In this document: positions 9,866 to 17,690 of the stretch, in pieces
How positions within the stretch are numbered: position 1 is the first letter of the stretch
Layout of the letters: the number at the start of each line of letters is the position of its first letter
Position numbers and translations under genes: made by a program
The notes under the pieces: generated by a model
The model's database searches: none
What the model was told of the DNA's origin: nothing
What the model saw: only the letters and a program-made list of their open reading frames with translations
DNA from: Chrysomallon squamiferum
Taxonomy: Eukaryota > Mollusca > Gastropoda > Neomphalida > Peltospiridae
Direction: 5' to 3'
Assembly (NCBI GenBank): GCA_012295275.1
Contig: CM022676.1
Span: 8,396,086-8,416,085, forward strand
DNA length: 20,000 nt

Positions 9866-9898
9866 TCTTCATTTCTGTCGACGCTGCTGTCAGAGAAG
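9866..9898 (+). promoter_or_regulatory. Acceptor cluster (three closely spaced AGs) before the M4 copy A main exon
   Basis: A pyrimidine-rich tract (TTATCTTCTTCATTTCTG) leads to CAG, AG and AAG ending at 9893, 9895 and 9898. Joined to the exon ending at 9417, the first two AGs would create a stop codon at the junction. Only the third keeps the main frame open. The same arrangement is identical in unit B at 14940-14972. The phase argument holds only if no extra exon lies between. Confidence 0.4.
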
Positions 9899-9918
9899 AT
9901 GCTGGAAAAAGAGCAGAC

Positions 9919-11805
9919 ATGGCAGCGCTACAACGTCGCAATACACGTTCTGAAAAGAGTCGACAAGACCGCTCGCAGATAAACACTGAAGGAGAGAACC
10001 GCAAAGACTTACACGACATTCTCAACGCAGGCAGCCGTTACGACTTCGTAGTTGTACGAACCGCTGAAATCGCAAACGGCAAAACAAAACAACGTATAGA
10101 AGTGACGTTTGATGACGTTCCAGTGTTCGGTCTCAGTATACAGGCTACGTACGACGAAGAGAACGGTTACACGGGACCTCTGACGGGCGAGTTTGTCTCA
10201 GGGCTGGAAGATGACATCAGCGACTCTTCAGCTTGTCAAAGAAAAGAAGATTTTTTGTTTTCTCTGAGCAAAACGAAATCTGGACTCCCAGCCGCCTGTC
10301 CATACTGCAGCGTGTCTAGGTTTCAGAGGTGCATTTATTTTGATGACAAAAATAAAGCACAGTTAGCATATGTCATAGAAATCGAAGACGATGCTCCAGA
10401 TAAACTAGCTCGATATTACCTCGTTGTTGATGCTTGCTCTCTCAGTACGTACACGATGTATAACACGACACCAAACCGCACAGAATCGACATTTTCTTCT
10501 CAGGAAGCCAAAATCCCAACACAGAACTCAAGATCGAAAATGAGAAAAAGAGAGCATTGTCCTAAAATGGCTAGAGGAACAGGTGGCAACCCCAAAATTG
10601 GACCTATCGTCTATGGAACACCGCCATATTGTCTTGATGTCACCATGATAGGTGGTAACTGTGTGCTGGAGAATGCTGACGTCAAAGTAATAGACATGAA
10701 TCAAGACTTTTTTATATTACCAGCGTACGAGTACGACTGTATCACGCCTGATGACTCTATTAACGGTGCAAACTCGGCAAACCTAGATGCATTCTTTTTT
10801 GGAAATGTTATGACTCGCGTTTTCAAAGACAATTATAACATGAATCCTTTGCCTTACCAGATGGTACTGTATATACATTTCGGAAATAAATATGAAAATG
10901 CCATGTGGGTACCAGAGTATAAAGCAGCCATTTTTGGTGATTCTTATTGGTTCGTCTACACTTTCGTATCACTGGACTTTGTCTCTCGTGAAATAGCTCA
11001 TGGCATAACAGGAGAAAATTCTAAATTGATCAATGCAGAACAATCGGGTGGAATAAGTGAAGCATTTTCTGATATCACTGGGAAGGCTGTCGAATTTCTT
11101 TCCCACTACAGAACTAATGATTGGTTTGTCGGTTACGACATCACTAAGCCACCAATTTTAGCATTCCGAACTCTTCAGGATCCGCCACTGGACGGGAGGT
11201 CTATTAGCGATATAAATGACTACTACAGCGGCATCAATGTTCACTTTAGCAGCGGTATTTTTAACAAGGCATTTTACGAGATGGTTGTCACACAAATAAT
11301 AGAAATGAAGGAAGCATATCACCTCTTCTTATTAGCTAACGAACTGTACTGGAATTCTGACAGCGACTTCAACCACGCAGCCTGTGGTGTTCGAAACGCT
11401 GCAGTAGACCTTGTTGTCGATACTGTCAAAGTCGATGCTGCGTTTGCCGTCGTAGGTATCAACACCTCAGCATGTCCAGCAGCAAACGTTCAACACGATG
11501 AACTTCATCCAGGTAGAGTGAAAATCACCGTATCTCCGCTGATTAATCCATGCTTTCTGCTTCTGCCCCGATCATCCTGTTGGTGCTATGTGTACGTCAG
11601 TGCAAGACGAACACGACCGAGAACCAGAGTCCGTATTACCATAAAGAACGGAGTGACTGGAGAGGTCATTGGCTCAAGTCACTATCGACTCTTCTATTAC
11701 TTACCCAGAGACTTGGAGGATCGCCTAATCTGCTTTTCCTCCAGTAGGACCACGACGGTCTACCTAGCCACGTATTACTGTGAACATTACAGATGTACGT
11801 TTTAA
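9919..11805 (+). CDS. M4 (thermolysin-family) zinc metallopeptidase-like protein, copy A, active site altered
   Basis: 628 residues. An FTP-type propeptide motif (QRIEVTFDDVPVFG, 58-71) and a PepSY-like segment (about 100-180) form the prodomain. A basic site (RSKMRKR, 205-211) could be the cleavage point. The M4 catalytic domain spans about 220-520, followed by an unassigned tail of about 108 residues (521-628). The fold words of the pseudolysin/vibriolysin branch are clear, including GTGGNPK, DAFFFGN and EQSGG. M4 enzymes use HEXXH plus a Glu 24 residues on. Here the motif reads R357-E-I-A-H361 with Glu381, so the first zinc-ligand His is Arg (CGT versus CAT in copy B). Tyr (372) and Asp (440) of the active site are both Asn, while His442 and the Asn327-Ala328 substrate-binding pair remain. 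Zinc binding and catalysis are probably lost although the frame is intact. It may be a decoy, inhibitor or dying copy. The shown ATG may not be the true start, because the frame stays open upstream to 9826 and a signal exon precedes it. Confidence 0.85.
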   Translation: MAALQRRNTRSEKSRQDRSQINTEGENRKDLHDILNAGSRYDFVVVRTAEIANGKTKQRIEVTFDDVPVFGLSIQATYDEENGYTGPLTGEFVSGLEDDISDSSACQRKEDFLFSLSKTKSGLPAACPYCSVSRFQRCIYFDDKNKAQLAYVIEIEDDAPDKLARYYLVVDACSLSTYTMYNTTPNRTESTFSSQEAKIPTQNSRSKMRKREHCPKMARGTGGNPKIGPIVYGTPPYCLDVTMIGGNCVLENADVKVIDMNQDFFILPAYEYDCITPDDSINGANSANLDAFFFGNVMTRVFKDNYNMNPLPYQMVLYIHFGNKYENAMWVPEYKAAIFGDSYWFVYTFVSLDFVSREIAHGITGENSKLINAEQSGGISEAFSDITGKAVEFLSHYRTNDWFVGYDITKPPILAFRTLQDPPLDGRSISDINDYYSGINVHFSSGIFNKAFYEMVVTQIIEMKEAYHLFLLANELYWNSDSDFNHAACGVRNAAVDLVVDTVKVDAAFAVVGINTSACPAANVQHDELHPGRVKITVSPLINPCFLLLPRSSCWCYVYVSARRTRPRTRVRITIKNGVTGEVIGSSHYRLFYYLPRDLEDRLICFSSSRTTTVYLATYYCEHYRCTF

Positions 11806-11945
11806 TCTGAAATGCGTATACAGATGAAAAGAGTATTTCTACAATAATTAACCTTTTTTTGTCCAGTAAATATCTGTCACTAATTCACATTATAATCAAG
11901 TACATGTAAAGTATCTATTTTTCTCGTTATAAAAGATTGAAATGT

Positions 11946-11951
11946 AATAAA
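11946..11951 (+). terminator. Candidate polyadenylation signal AATAAA of M4 copy A
   Basis: AATAAA lies about 140 bases past the stop codon. In unit B the aligned bases read AACGAA, so that copy would have to use another signal, for example AATAAA at 17244. Confidence 0.45.
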
Positions 11952-11986
11952 ATTTTGATATTTATATTAAAATGTATAATTAAGCG

Positions 11987-12193
11987 CTACCTCTGTTTAT
12001 TAAAGTCCATTGAACACAACATTTCTTCTTTCTGTGCTATATCGTTCAAATCTGCTTTTTTTTCCTTGAAATCATCATCGTCTTCATCACTAACAAATTT
12101 CACACAAGAATCAAAAATAGGTAACAGCGTCACACGTACATTCGGGTCCACTGGTACGATGTAAAATATTTCAATAAAAAACCAAAATATCGT
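11987..12193 (-). other. Protein-like open frame of 68 codons, unidentified
   Basis: The minus-strand frame is open between a TGA at 12194-12196 and a TAG at 11987-11989. It reads in part VPVDPNVRVTLLPIFD and then an acidic DEDDDDFKEKKADLND. Composition looks more like protein than the surrounding AT-rich DNA, but there is no early Met and no family I recognise. Most of it lies in the segment absent from unit B. It could be a pseudogene scrap or inserted exon, or chance. Confidence 0.25.
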
Positions 12194-12429
12194 TCAACCT
12201 GTTTTCATTACACTTTCTGACTATCTGCATACATTTGCATAAAAACTCATAGCTGATAACAGTTGTTAAACTGGATCAAGAGTGAAACTTGAAATGCGGA
12301 ACACACATTAAATTTGGAAATGTATCGGAGACAAATGCCGGGTTCCCTCCACGTGTGTTTGACTGTTCTCTAGATTGTAGCACAGTACGTTGGTGTCTCG
12401 TTTGCTTTACTTTACACTTTGCTTCAGCA
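12010..12429. other. Segment present in unit A and absent from unit B
   Basis: The flanks align directly in unit B: TTATTAAAGTC to 12009 and GTTCTAAAAGATT from 12431 match TTATTAAGGTCATGTTCAAAAGATT at about 17077-17100. About 420 bases are therefore an insertion in A or a deletion from B. I see no terminal inverted repeats or target-site duplication that would mark a transposon. Confidence 0.7.
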
Positions 12430-12462
12430 GGTTCTAAAAGATTAATTGAAGCTGAATAATGA

Positions 12463-12699
12463 TTTCGACTGCCAGGTGTGCTCCAAGTCGTTCGCCTACT
12501 CCCACCACTACAAGACCCACATGCTGATCCACACGGAAGAGAAACCCTTCGACTGTGACGTCTGCGACAGATCCTTGATGCTGAGTAACGTCGGCGTCAG
12601 CAGCAGCTACAGTGTAACGTCTGTTCGATGAATTTTGAGGACCAAGTTGATTTCGACGAACATGTACTGTCACACAGTGAAAACATAGAAACCAAATAA
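12463..12699 (+). pseudogene. Truncated, internally deleted zinc-finger copy
   Basis: It begins at the duplication junction with finger 4 of the upstream ZNF gene (CQVCSKSFAYSHHYKTH, nearly identical), keeps the start of finger 5, then jumps to the Gln-rich spacer and final finger, with a net loss of about 295 bases against 7250-7535. The deletion shifts the frame, so the finger-4 frame ends at a stop at about 12631, while the old C-terminal sequence up to the TAA at 12697-12699 lies in another frame. The fused 5' sequence is the end of unit A and supplies no obvious promoter or Met of its own. It is almost certainly a by-product of the tandem duplication and not a functional gene. Confidence 0.85.
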
Positions 12700-12815
12700 T
12701 GACGATTTTTCTGCTATGAAATTTAAATATTGAATCTGTATTAATCTATGAATTTGATCATATATTTCCTCCGATTTGTGCAAGATTTTCTCGACGATAG
12801 TAAAAATAATAAGAA

Positions 12816-12882
12816 TTATTATTATTATTATTGTTGTTGTATTATTATTATTATTATTATTTTATTATTATCAATATTGCTA
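12816..12882. repeat. (ATT)n microsatellite
   Basis: ATT triplets with a GTTGTTGT interruption. It is the unit B counterpart of the array at 7745-7892. Confidence 0.9.
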
Positions 12883-13300
12883 TTATTCTTCCCTGTGTCC
12901 ATTAATGATAATATAAATATGAATAATGAAATGAACTTACTATATCTCTTAAATATATGTTCTTCATTTTGTATCTACAGCTGTAAAAATTTTATTATTA
13001 TTTTTCTTTTTTTATAGTTGTGTCATTATTACTTAAAACTCAAAATTTTGTTAATTTTTGCTATATTTACGATTTGCACATTCAAAAGCGAGCTAACTAA
13101 TAGAATTATCTCAAAATGTAAGTTATGTTACGAAAAGTGTTAAACCACACAGGTTCTGGTGTGTTCAGTTAATTTTCTGGTGTCTATACACATATTAAAA
13201 GATACAATAAGAAAAACAAGAAAGAAAAGAAAAATGGATACGATTATACAGAAAAATGACATTATTACGTTTCCTTTTGTAGAGTGACATGAATTGTAGA
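12883..13300. other. Duplicated AT-rich spacer, nothing recognised
   Basis: Counterpart of 7990-8420 in unit A, diverged by substitutions and indels. No conserved open frame. Confidence 0.6.
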
Positions 13301-13306
13301 GTGACA

Positions 13307-13338
13307 TCTATCTATCTATCATCTATCTATCTATCTAT
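13307..13338. repeat. (CTAT)n microsatellite
   Basis: About seven CTAT units with one break. Not present at the matching place in unit A. Confidence 0.9.
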
Positions 13339-13499
13339 ATAAATATATATGTATTAAGTAAAAAATTTAAAACTAAATTAAAAGGGTTACGCACAGACTG
13401 TTTCCTTTGGATACATATGCATATATATATAAATAACTTTATACATATGTATATATAGACATAGACACGCGCGCACACAAATACACAAACACACATATA

Positions 13500-14149
13500 T
13501 AAGTAAATTCCATTTTTATGTTAGCATACGGTATACTAGAATAATATAGTTACTGTGATTTGCGTGAGTTTTTGACAGTTCGAGGTAGAACATGGAGGTG
13601 GAGATTTAAGATACGAACAAACAATGGCTAAACAAATATTTCATTTAACATAACGAGTCCTGAGAATGACAGAAGAACTGCAACTCTTACACTGAAAATG
13701 TCGCCTGCAATCTATTACAAACTTAATATTTGTCTCACGTTGATAGTGCTGTGATTTCCGTTGTTTTAATTTAGCTGCAACTGAATCACACTGTCAAACG
13801 GGACAAATTAAATCAACTTACGTCCAGGTATTAATTTAAAACAAGGTAGAATAAGTTAAACAATTATGAAAATTCGCTGCTACGGACAAATCAGATTGAA
13901 ATTTTACGACCAATTCCAGGAGTTTTAGAACCTGCGAACAATCCTTATAACAATGTTTATAATCGTAAAGTTCACATGGAATTAATAAATAAGAAATGTA
14001 AATGAATTAGCTACAATATGTGATCTCCTTGCGACCCTGAATGTACATTTCCAGGACAAGTGCAAGGAAGGAAATAATTTGCAGAGTAATACATATTCAC
14101 AAAGATTTAAGGAAAACAGTATTTTTCTCCGAAACTTCCTTTAATTAAG
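13500..14149 (+). promoter_or_regulatory. Upstream region and candidate 5'-UTR exon of M4 copy B
   Basis: Counterpart of 8490-9131 and conserved along its length, including the terminal TTAATTAAG with donor GTGAGA at 14150. Conservation through otherwise slippage-prone DNA suggests a transcribed or regulatory role, but two copies of recent origin are weak evidence for constraint. Confidence 0.35.
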
Positions 14150-14258
14150 GTGAGAAACTTTTATGGTTATCGCTTTTGCTTTAGCAATTTTAATTTTCCG
14201 TATTAAATACAAATGGCAGATATACATTGCTAGTTTAATTAAGAAAGAACATAAAACA

Positions 14259-14262
14259 AAAA

Positions 14263-14313
<51 letters not shown>

Positions 14314-14335
14314 AAATAAATAAAAAAAAGATAAA
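14259..14335. repeat. (AAAT)n microsatellite in putative intron 1 of M4 copy B
   Basis: About 16 AAAT units, longer than in unit A. Confidence 0.9.
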
Positions 14336-14378
14336 ATAGATTTACAAAGAACCTTAAGGTAGTACTATTTAATTTCAG

Positions 14379-14437
14379 AGGTTTCGGAATTTGGTTTTAA
14401 ACGTTCGTGATGGAGATTTGGTTAGCTGTAACTCTGT
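14379..14437 (+). CDS. Putative signal-peptide exon of M4 copy B
   Basis: Same structure as the exon in unit A: acceptor TTTAATTTCAG ending 14378, ATG at 14410, frame MEIWLAVTL, and donor GTAAGT at 14438. The upstream ATG of unit A is GTG here, so 14410 is the shared start. The exon ends after one base of a split codon. It would give the peptidase the secretion signal its main exon lacks. Confidence 0.5.
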
Positions 14438-14584
14438 GTAAGTAATATCTCTTTAATTTCAATTCGCTTTTACTAAGTAAACTTCTTGACTTTATTTTAC
14501 TAATTTAGATTAATCTCTACGTTATAACACATCTCTCGGATGAAAAGAAAGAGAAAAACTGGCAAAACATTGAACAAAAAATAA

Positions 14585-14625
14585 ACAATAATAATAATTA
14601 AAAATAAACAATAATAATAATTAAA

Positions 14626-14663
<38 letters not shown>

Positions 14664-14664
14664 G
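14585..14664. repeat. (AAT)n microsatellite in putative intron 2 of M4 copy B
   Basis: A short duplicated AAACAATAATAATAATT block precedes a run of AAT triplets. Confidence 0.9.
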
Positions 14665-14779
14665 TGATAAACAATGCACTGTTACAGTTATTCGGAAGAT
14701 TTATTACTGTTTTCCCCCACCCACTTGAGATTTACTAGAGAAACACACATGGATATGCGAGGCTGCCAACACGAACACG

Positions 14780-14840
14780 GAAACGCACAGACACACAGAC
14801 ACACACACAGACATACACACAAAAACACACACACACGAAA
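14780..14840. repeat. Degenerate (CA)n tract upstream of the M4 copy B main exon
   Basis: CACAGACA variants, shorter and more mutated than the CA array at the same place in unit A. Near-identity between the two units starts right after it, at about 14845. Confidence 0.85.
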
Positions 14841-14992
14841 ATGAAAACCGATTAAAACAATGTCGGATGTATAGCATGACATCTCTTTCAGCGTTATAAA
14901 TAAATAGTTTCCTTATTCCATTATCTAAAGGTATTATCTTCTTCATTTCTGTCGACGCTGCTGTCAGAGAAGATGCTGGAAAAAGAGCAGAC

Positions 14993-16879
14993 ATGGCAGC
15001 GCTACAACGTCGCAGTACACGTTCTGAAAAGAGTCGACAAGACCGCTCGCAGATAAACACTGAAGGAGAGAACCGCAAAGACTTACACGACATTCTCAAC
15101 GCAGGCAGCCGTTACGACTTCGTAGTTGTACGAACCGCTGAAATCGCAAACGGCAAAACAAAACAACGTATAGAAGTGACGTTCGATGACGTTCCAGTGT
15201 TCGGTCTCAGTATACAGGCTACGTACAACGAAGAGAACGGTTACACGGGACCTCTGACGGGCGAGTTTGTCTCAGGGCTGGAAGATGACATCAGCGACTC
15301 TTCAGCTTGTCAAAGAAACGAAGATTTTTTGTTTTCTCTCAGCAAAACGAAATGTGGACTCCCAGCCGCCTGTCCATACTGCAGCGTGTCTAGGTTTCAG
15401 AGGTGCATCTATTTTGATGACAAAAATAAAGCACAGTTAGCATATGTTATAGAAATCGAAGACGATGCTCCAGATAAACTAGCACGATATTACCTCGTTG
15501 TTGATGCTTGCTGTCTCAGTACGTACACGATGTATAACACGACACCAAACCGCACAGAATCGACATTTTCTTCTCAGGAAGCCAAAATCCCAACACAGAA
15601 CTCAAGATCGAAAATGAGAAAAAGGCAGACTTGTCCTAAAATGGCTAAAGGAACAGGTGGCAACCCCAAAATGGGACCTATCGTCTATGGAACACCGCCA
15701 TATTGTCTTGATGTCACCATGATAGGTGGTAACTGTGTGCTGGAGAATGCTGACGTCAAAGTAATAGACATGAATCAGAGCAATTATATATCACCAGTGT
15801 ACGAGTACGACTGTATCACGCCTGATGACTCTATTAACGGTGCAAACTCGGCAAACCTAGATGCATTCTTTTTTGGAAATGTTATGACTCGCGTTTTCAA
15901 AGACAATTATAACATGAATCCTTTGCCTTTCGAGATGGTACTGAATACACATTTCAAATATAAATATACAAATGCCATTTGGGACTCAGATTGGAAAGAA
16001 GCCTTTTTTGGTGATTCTGACACAACTTTCCACCCTTTAGTATCACTGGACATTGTCTCTCATGAAATAGCTCATGGCATAACAGAAGAAAATTCTAAAT
16101 TGATCTATGCAGAACAATCTGGTGGAATAAATGAAACATTTTCAGATATCACAGGAGAAACCGTTGAATTTCTTTCCCACTACAGAACTAATGACTGGTT
16201 GGTAGGCTACGACATCATTAAGGCACCAAATACGGCACTCAGAACTCTTCAGGATCCGCCACTGGACGGGGGGTCTATTAGCGACATAAATGATTACTAC
16301 AGCGGCATCGATGTTCACCACAGCAGCGGTATTTTTAACAAGGCATTTTACCAGATGGTTGTCACACAAATAATAGAAATGAAGGAAGCATATCACCTCT
16401 TCTTATTAGCTAACGAACTGTACTGGAATTCTGACAGCGACTTCAACCACGCAGCCTGTGGTGTTCGAAACGCTGCAGTAGACCTTGTTGTCGATACTGT
16501 CAAAGTCGATGCTGCGTTTGCCGTCGTAGGTATCAACACCTCAGCATGTCCAGCAGCAAACGTTCAACACGATGAACTTCATCCAGGTAGAGTGAAAATC
16601 ACCGTATCTCCACTGATTAATCCATGCTTTCTGCTTCTGCCCCGATCATCCTGTTGGCGCTATGTGTACGTCAGTGCAAGACGAACACGACCGAGAACCA
16701 GAGTCCGTATTACCATAAAGAACGGAGTGACTGGAGAGGTCATTGGCTCAAGTCACTATCGACTCTTCTATTACTTACCCAGAGACTTGGAGGATCGCCT
16801 AATCTGCTTTTCCTCCTGCAGGACCACGACGGTCTACCTAGCCACGTATTACTGTGAACATTACAGATGTACGTTTTAA
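14993..16879 (+). CDS. M4 (thermolysin-family) zinc metallopeptidase, copy B, catalytic residues present
   Basis: 628 residues, collinear with copy A without an indel. The prodomain has the FTP motif (58-71) and PepSY-like segment, a basic site RSKMRKR at 205-211, catalytic domain at about 220-520, and an unassigned tail at 521-628. The zinc site is complete: H357-E-I-A-H361 and Glu381, spaced 24 residues as in the family. Glu358 is the expected base, Tyr372, Asp440 and His442 the expected transition-state residues, and Asn327-Ala328 the substrate-binding pair. M4 enzymes are made as inactive precursors whose prodomain folds and then inhibits the protease. The known members are mainly bacterial, some fungal, and closest in wording to the pseudolysin/vibriolysin branch. 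A likely secreted endopeptidase, provided the upstream signal exon is used. Digestion, venom or host-microbe roles are all possible, and the sequence does not choose. Confidence 0.9.
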   Translation: MAALQRRSTRSEKSRQDRSQINTEGENRKDLHDILNAGSRYDFVVVRTAEIANGKTKQRIEVTFDDVPVFGLSIQATYNEENGYTGPLTGEFVSGLEDDISDSSACQRNEDFLFSLSKTKCGLPAACPYCSVSRFQRCIYFDDKNKAQLAYVIEIEDDAPDKLARYYLVVDACCLSTYTMYNTTPNRTESTFSSQEAKIPTQNSRSKMRKRQTCPKMAKGTGGNPKMGPIVYGTPPYCLDVTMIGGNCVLENADVKVIDMNQSNYISPVYEYDCITPDDSINGANSANLDAFFFGNVMTRVFKDNYNMNPLPFEMVLNTHFKYKYTNAIWDSDWKEAFFGDSDTTFHPLVSLDIVSHEIAHGITEENSKLIYAEQSGGINETFSDITGETVEFLSHYRTNDWLVGYDIIKAPNTALRTLQDPPLDGGSISDINDYYSGIDVHHSSGIFNKAFYQMVVTQIIEMKEAYHLFLLANELYWNSDSDFNHAACGVRNAAVDLVVDTVKVDAAFAVVGINTSACPAANVQHDELHPGRVKITVSPLINPCFLLLPRSSCWRYVYVSARRTRPRTRVRITIKNGVTGEVIGSSHYRLFYYLPRDLEDRLICFSSCRTTTVYLATYYCEHYRCTF

Positions 16880-17120
16880 TCTGAAATGCGTATACAGATG
16901 AAACGAGTATTTCTACAATAATTAACCTTTTTTTTTTTGTCCAGTAAATATCTGTCACTAATTCACCTTATAATCAAGTATACGAAAAGTAACTATTTTT
17001 CTGCTTATAAAAGATTGAAATGTAACGAAATCTTGATAATTATGTTAAAATGTATTCTTAAGCGCTACCTCTGTTTATTAAGGTCATGTTCAAAAGATTA
17101 AACTGAATCTGAATAATATT

Positions 17121-17320
17121 TGTTTTCTACCTTTACAACAGTGCACTGAAATAACAACAAAATATTGAAATCATATGCAAGTCACTAAGCTGCAATGGAC
17201 AAAAAACATTGTTTGAATTTTAATAACTGTTGCTATTGATGACAATAAAATAGCTTGTTGGAAAAAGGGTGACTGTGTCTTACGACAGCTAACCTGAACT
17301 GTTTTGGTTCTCTGCTTCAG
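17121..17320. other. Unique sequence past the duplication edge
   Basis: AT-rich, without open frames. An AATAAA at 17244-17249 could serve as a downstream polyadenylation signal for M4 copy B. Confidence 0.4.
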
Positions 17321-17342
17321 ATCTGCATCAGCCAGCCACGCG
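17321..17342 (+). other. Candidate 22-base micro-exon
   Basis: A pyrimidine-rich acceptor (TTTTGGTTCTCTGCTTCAG, ending 17320) is followed 22 bases later by a consensus donor GTAAGT starting at 17343. The block is GC-richer than its surroundings. It is not part of the M4 frame, which has already stopped, so it would belong to another gene or to a noncoding transcript. Chance pairing of two good splice sites is quite possible. Confidence 0.25.
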
Positions 17343-17635
17343 GTAAGTTTAACATTAAAAACTGAGATAACGTGAGAAGAACGTAAAACACAATCTTCTC
17401 GTTTAGATCAGCAGGGAACATTTTAGGCGTAAAAAAACCCGTAAACTTCTAGTAGATACCATTAGCAGTTTCATGCGCAGTATTTGACATTTTAACAAAA
17501 CGAAGAATACGATAACAAGTGGACATTAACATTAACATATTTATGGTAAAAAGATATTTTGTTAACATAATACTCTCATTATTGTTGTTGTTATAGTCTC
17601 GTCGTTGAAATACACAAATGCATACTTCCTTCGTA

Positions 17636-17690
17636 TACACACACACACACGTTCGCATATGCACACAAAACACACACACACACACACATG
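17636..17690. repeat. (CA)n microsatellite
   Basis: CA repeats with GTTCGCATATG interruption. Confidence 0.9.

Larger units (their letters stand above)
7131..12465 (+). repeat. Tandem duplication, unit A
   Basis: This unit runs from inside zinc finger 4 of the ZNF gene to the junction at about 12465. Unit B repeats the same order: ZNF 3' end, ATT array, AT-rich spacer, M4 5' exons, AAAT array, AAT array, CA array, M4 main exon and 3' flank. In the M4 exon the offset is a constant 5074 bases with no indel over 1887 bases. Unit A holds a segment of about 420 bases (12010-12429) that unit B lacks. The left edge is set where similarity starts (7134 matches 12470). Confidence 0.9.
12466..17120 (+). 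repeat. Tandem duplication, unit B
   Basis: Direct repeat of unit A. It starts inside zinc finger 4 (12466-12470) and ends near 17120, where similarity with the end of unit A (CTGAATAAT) stops. It is shorter than unit A mainly because of a net loss of about 295 bases in the zinc-finger remnant and the absence of the 420-base segment of unit A. Confidence 0.9.

Noticed and set aside
9621-10025. Minus-strand frames of about 131-134 codons at 9621-10025 and 14704-15099, nearly identical to each other
   Set aside because: They are antisense to the M4 5' region and identical only because the units are duplicated. Part of them is a CA repeat read as CVCVCV.
11550-11747. Alternative plus-strand frames at 11550-11747 and 16624-16857
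   Set aside because: They overlap the M4 frame, which is better supported, and are conserved only through duplication.
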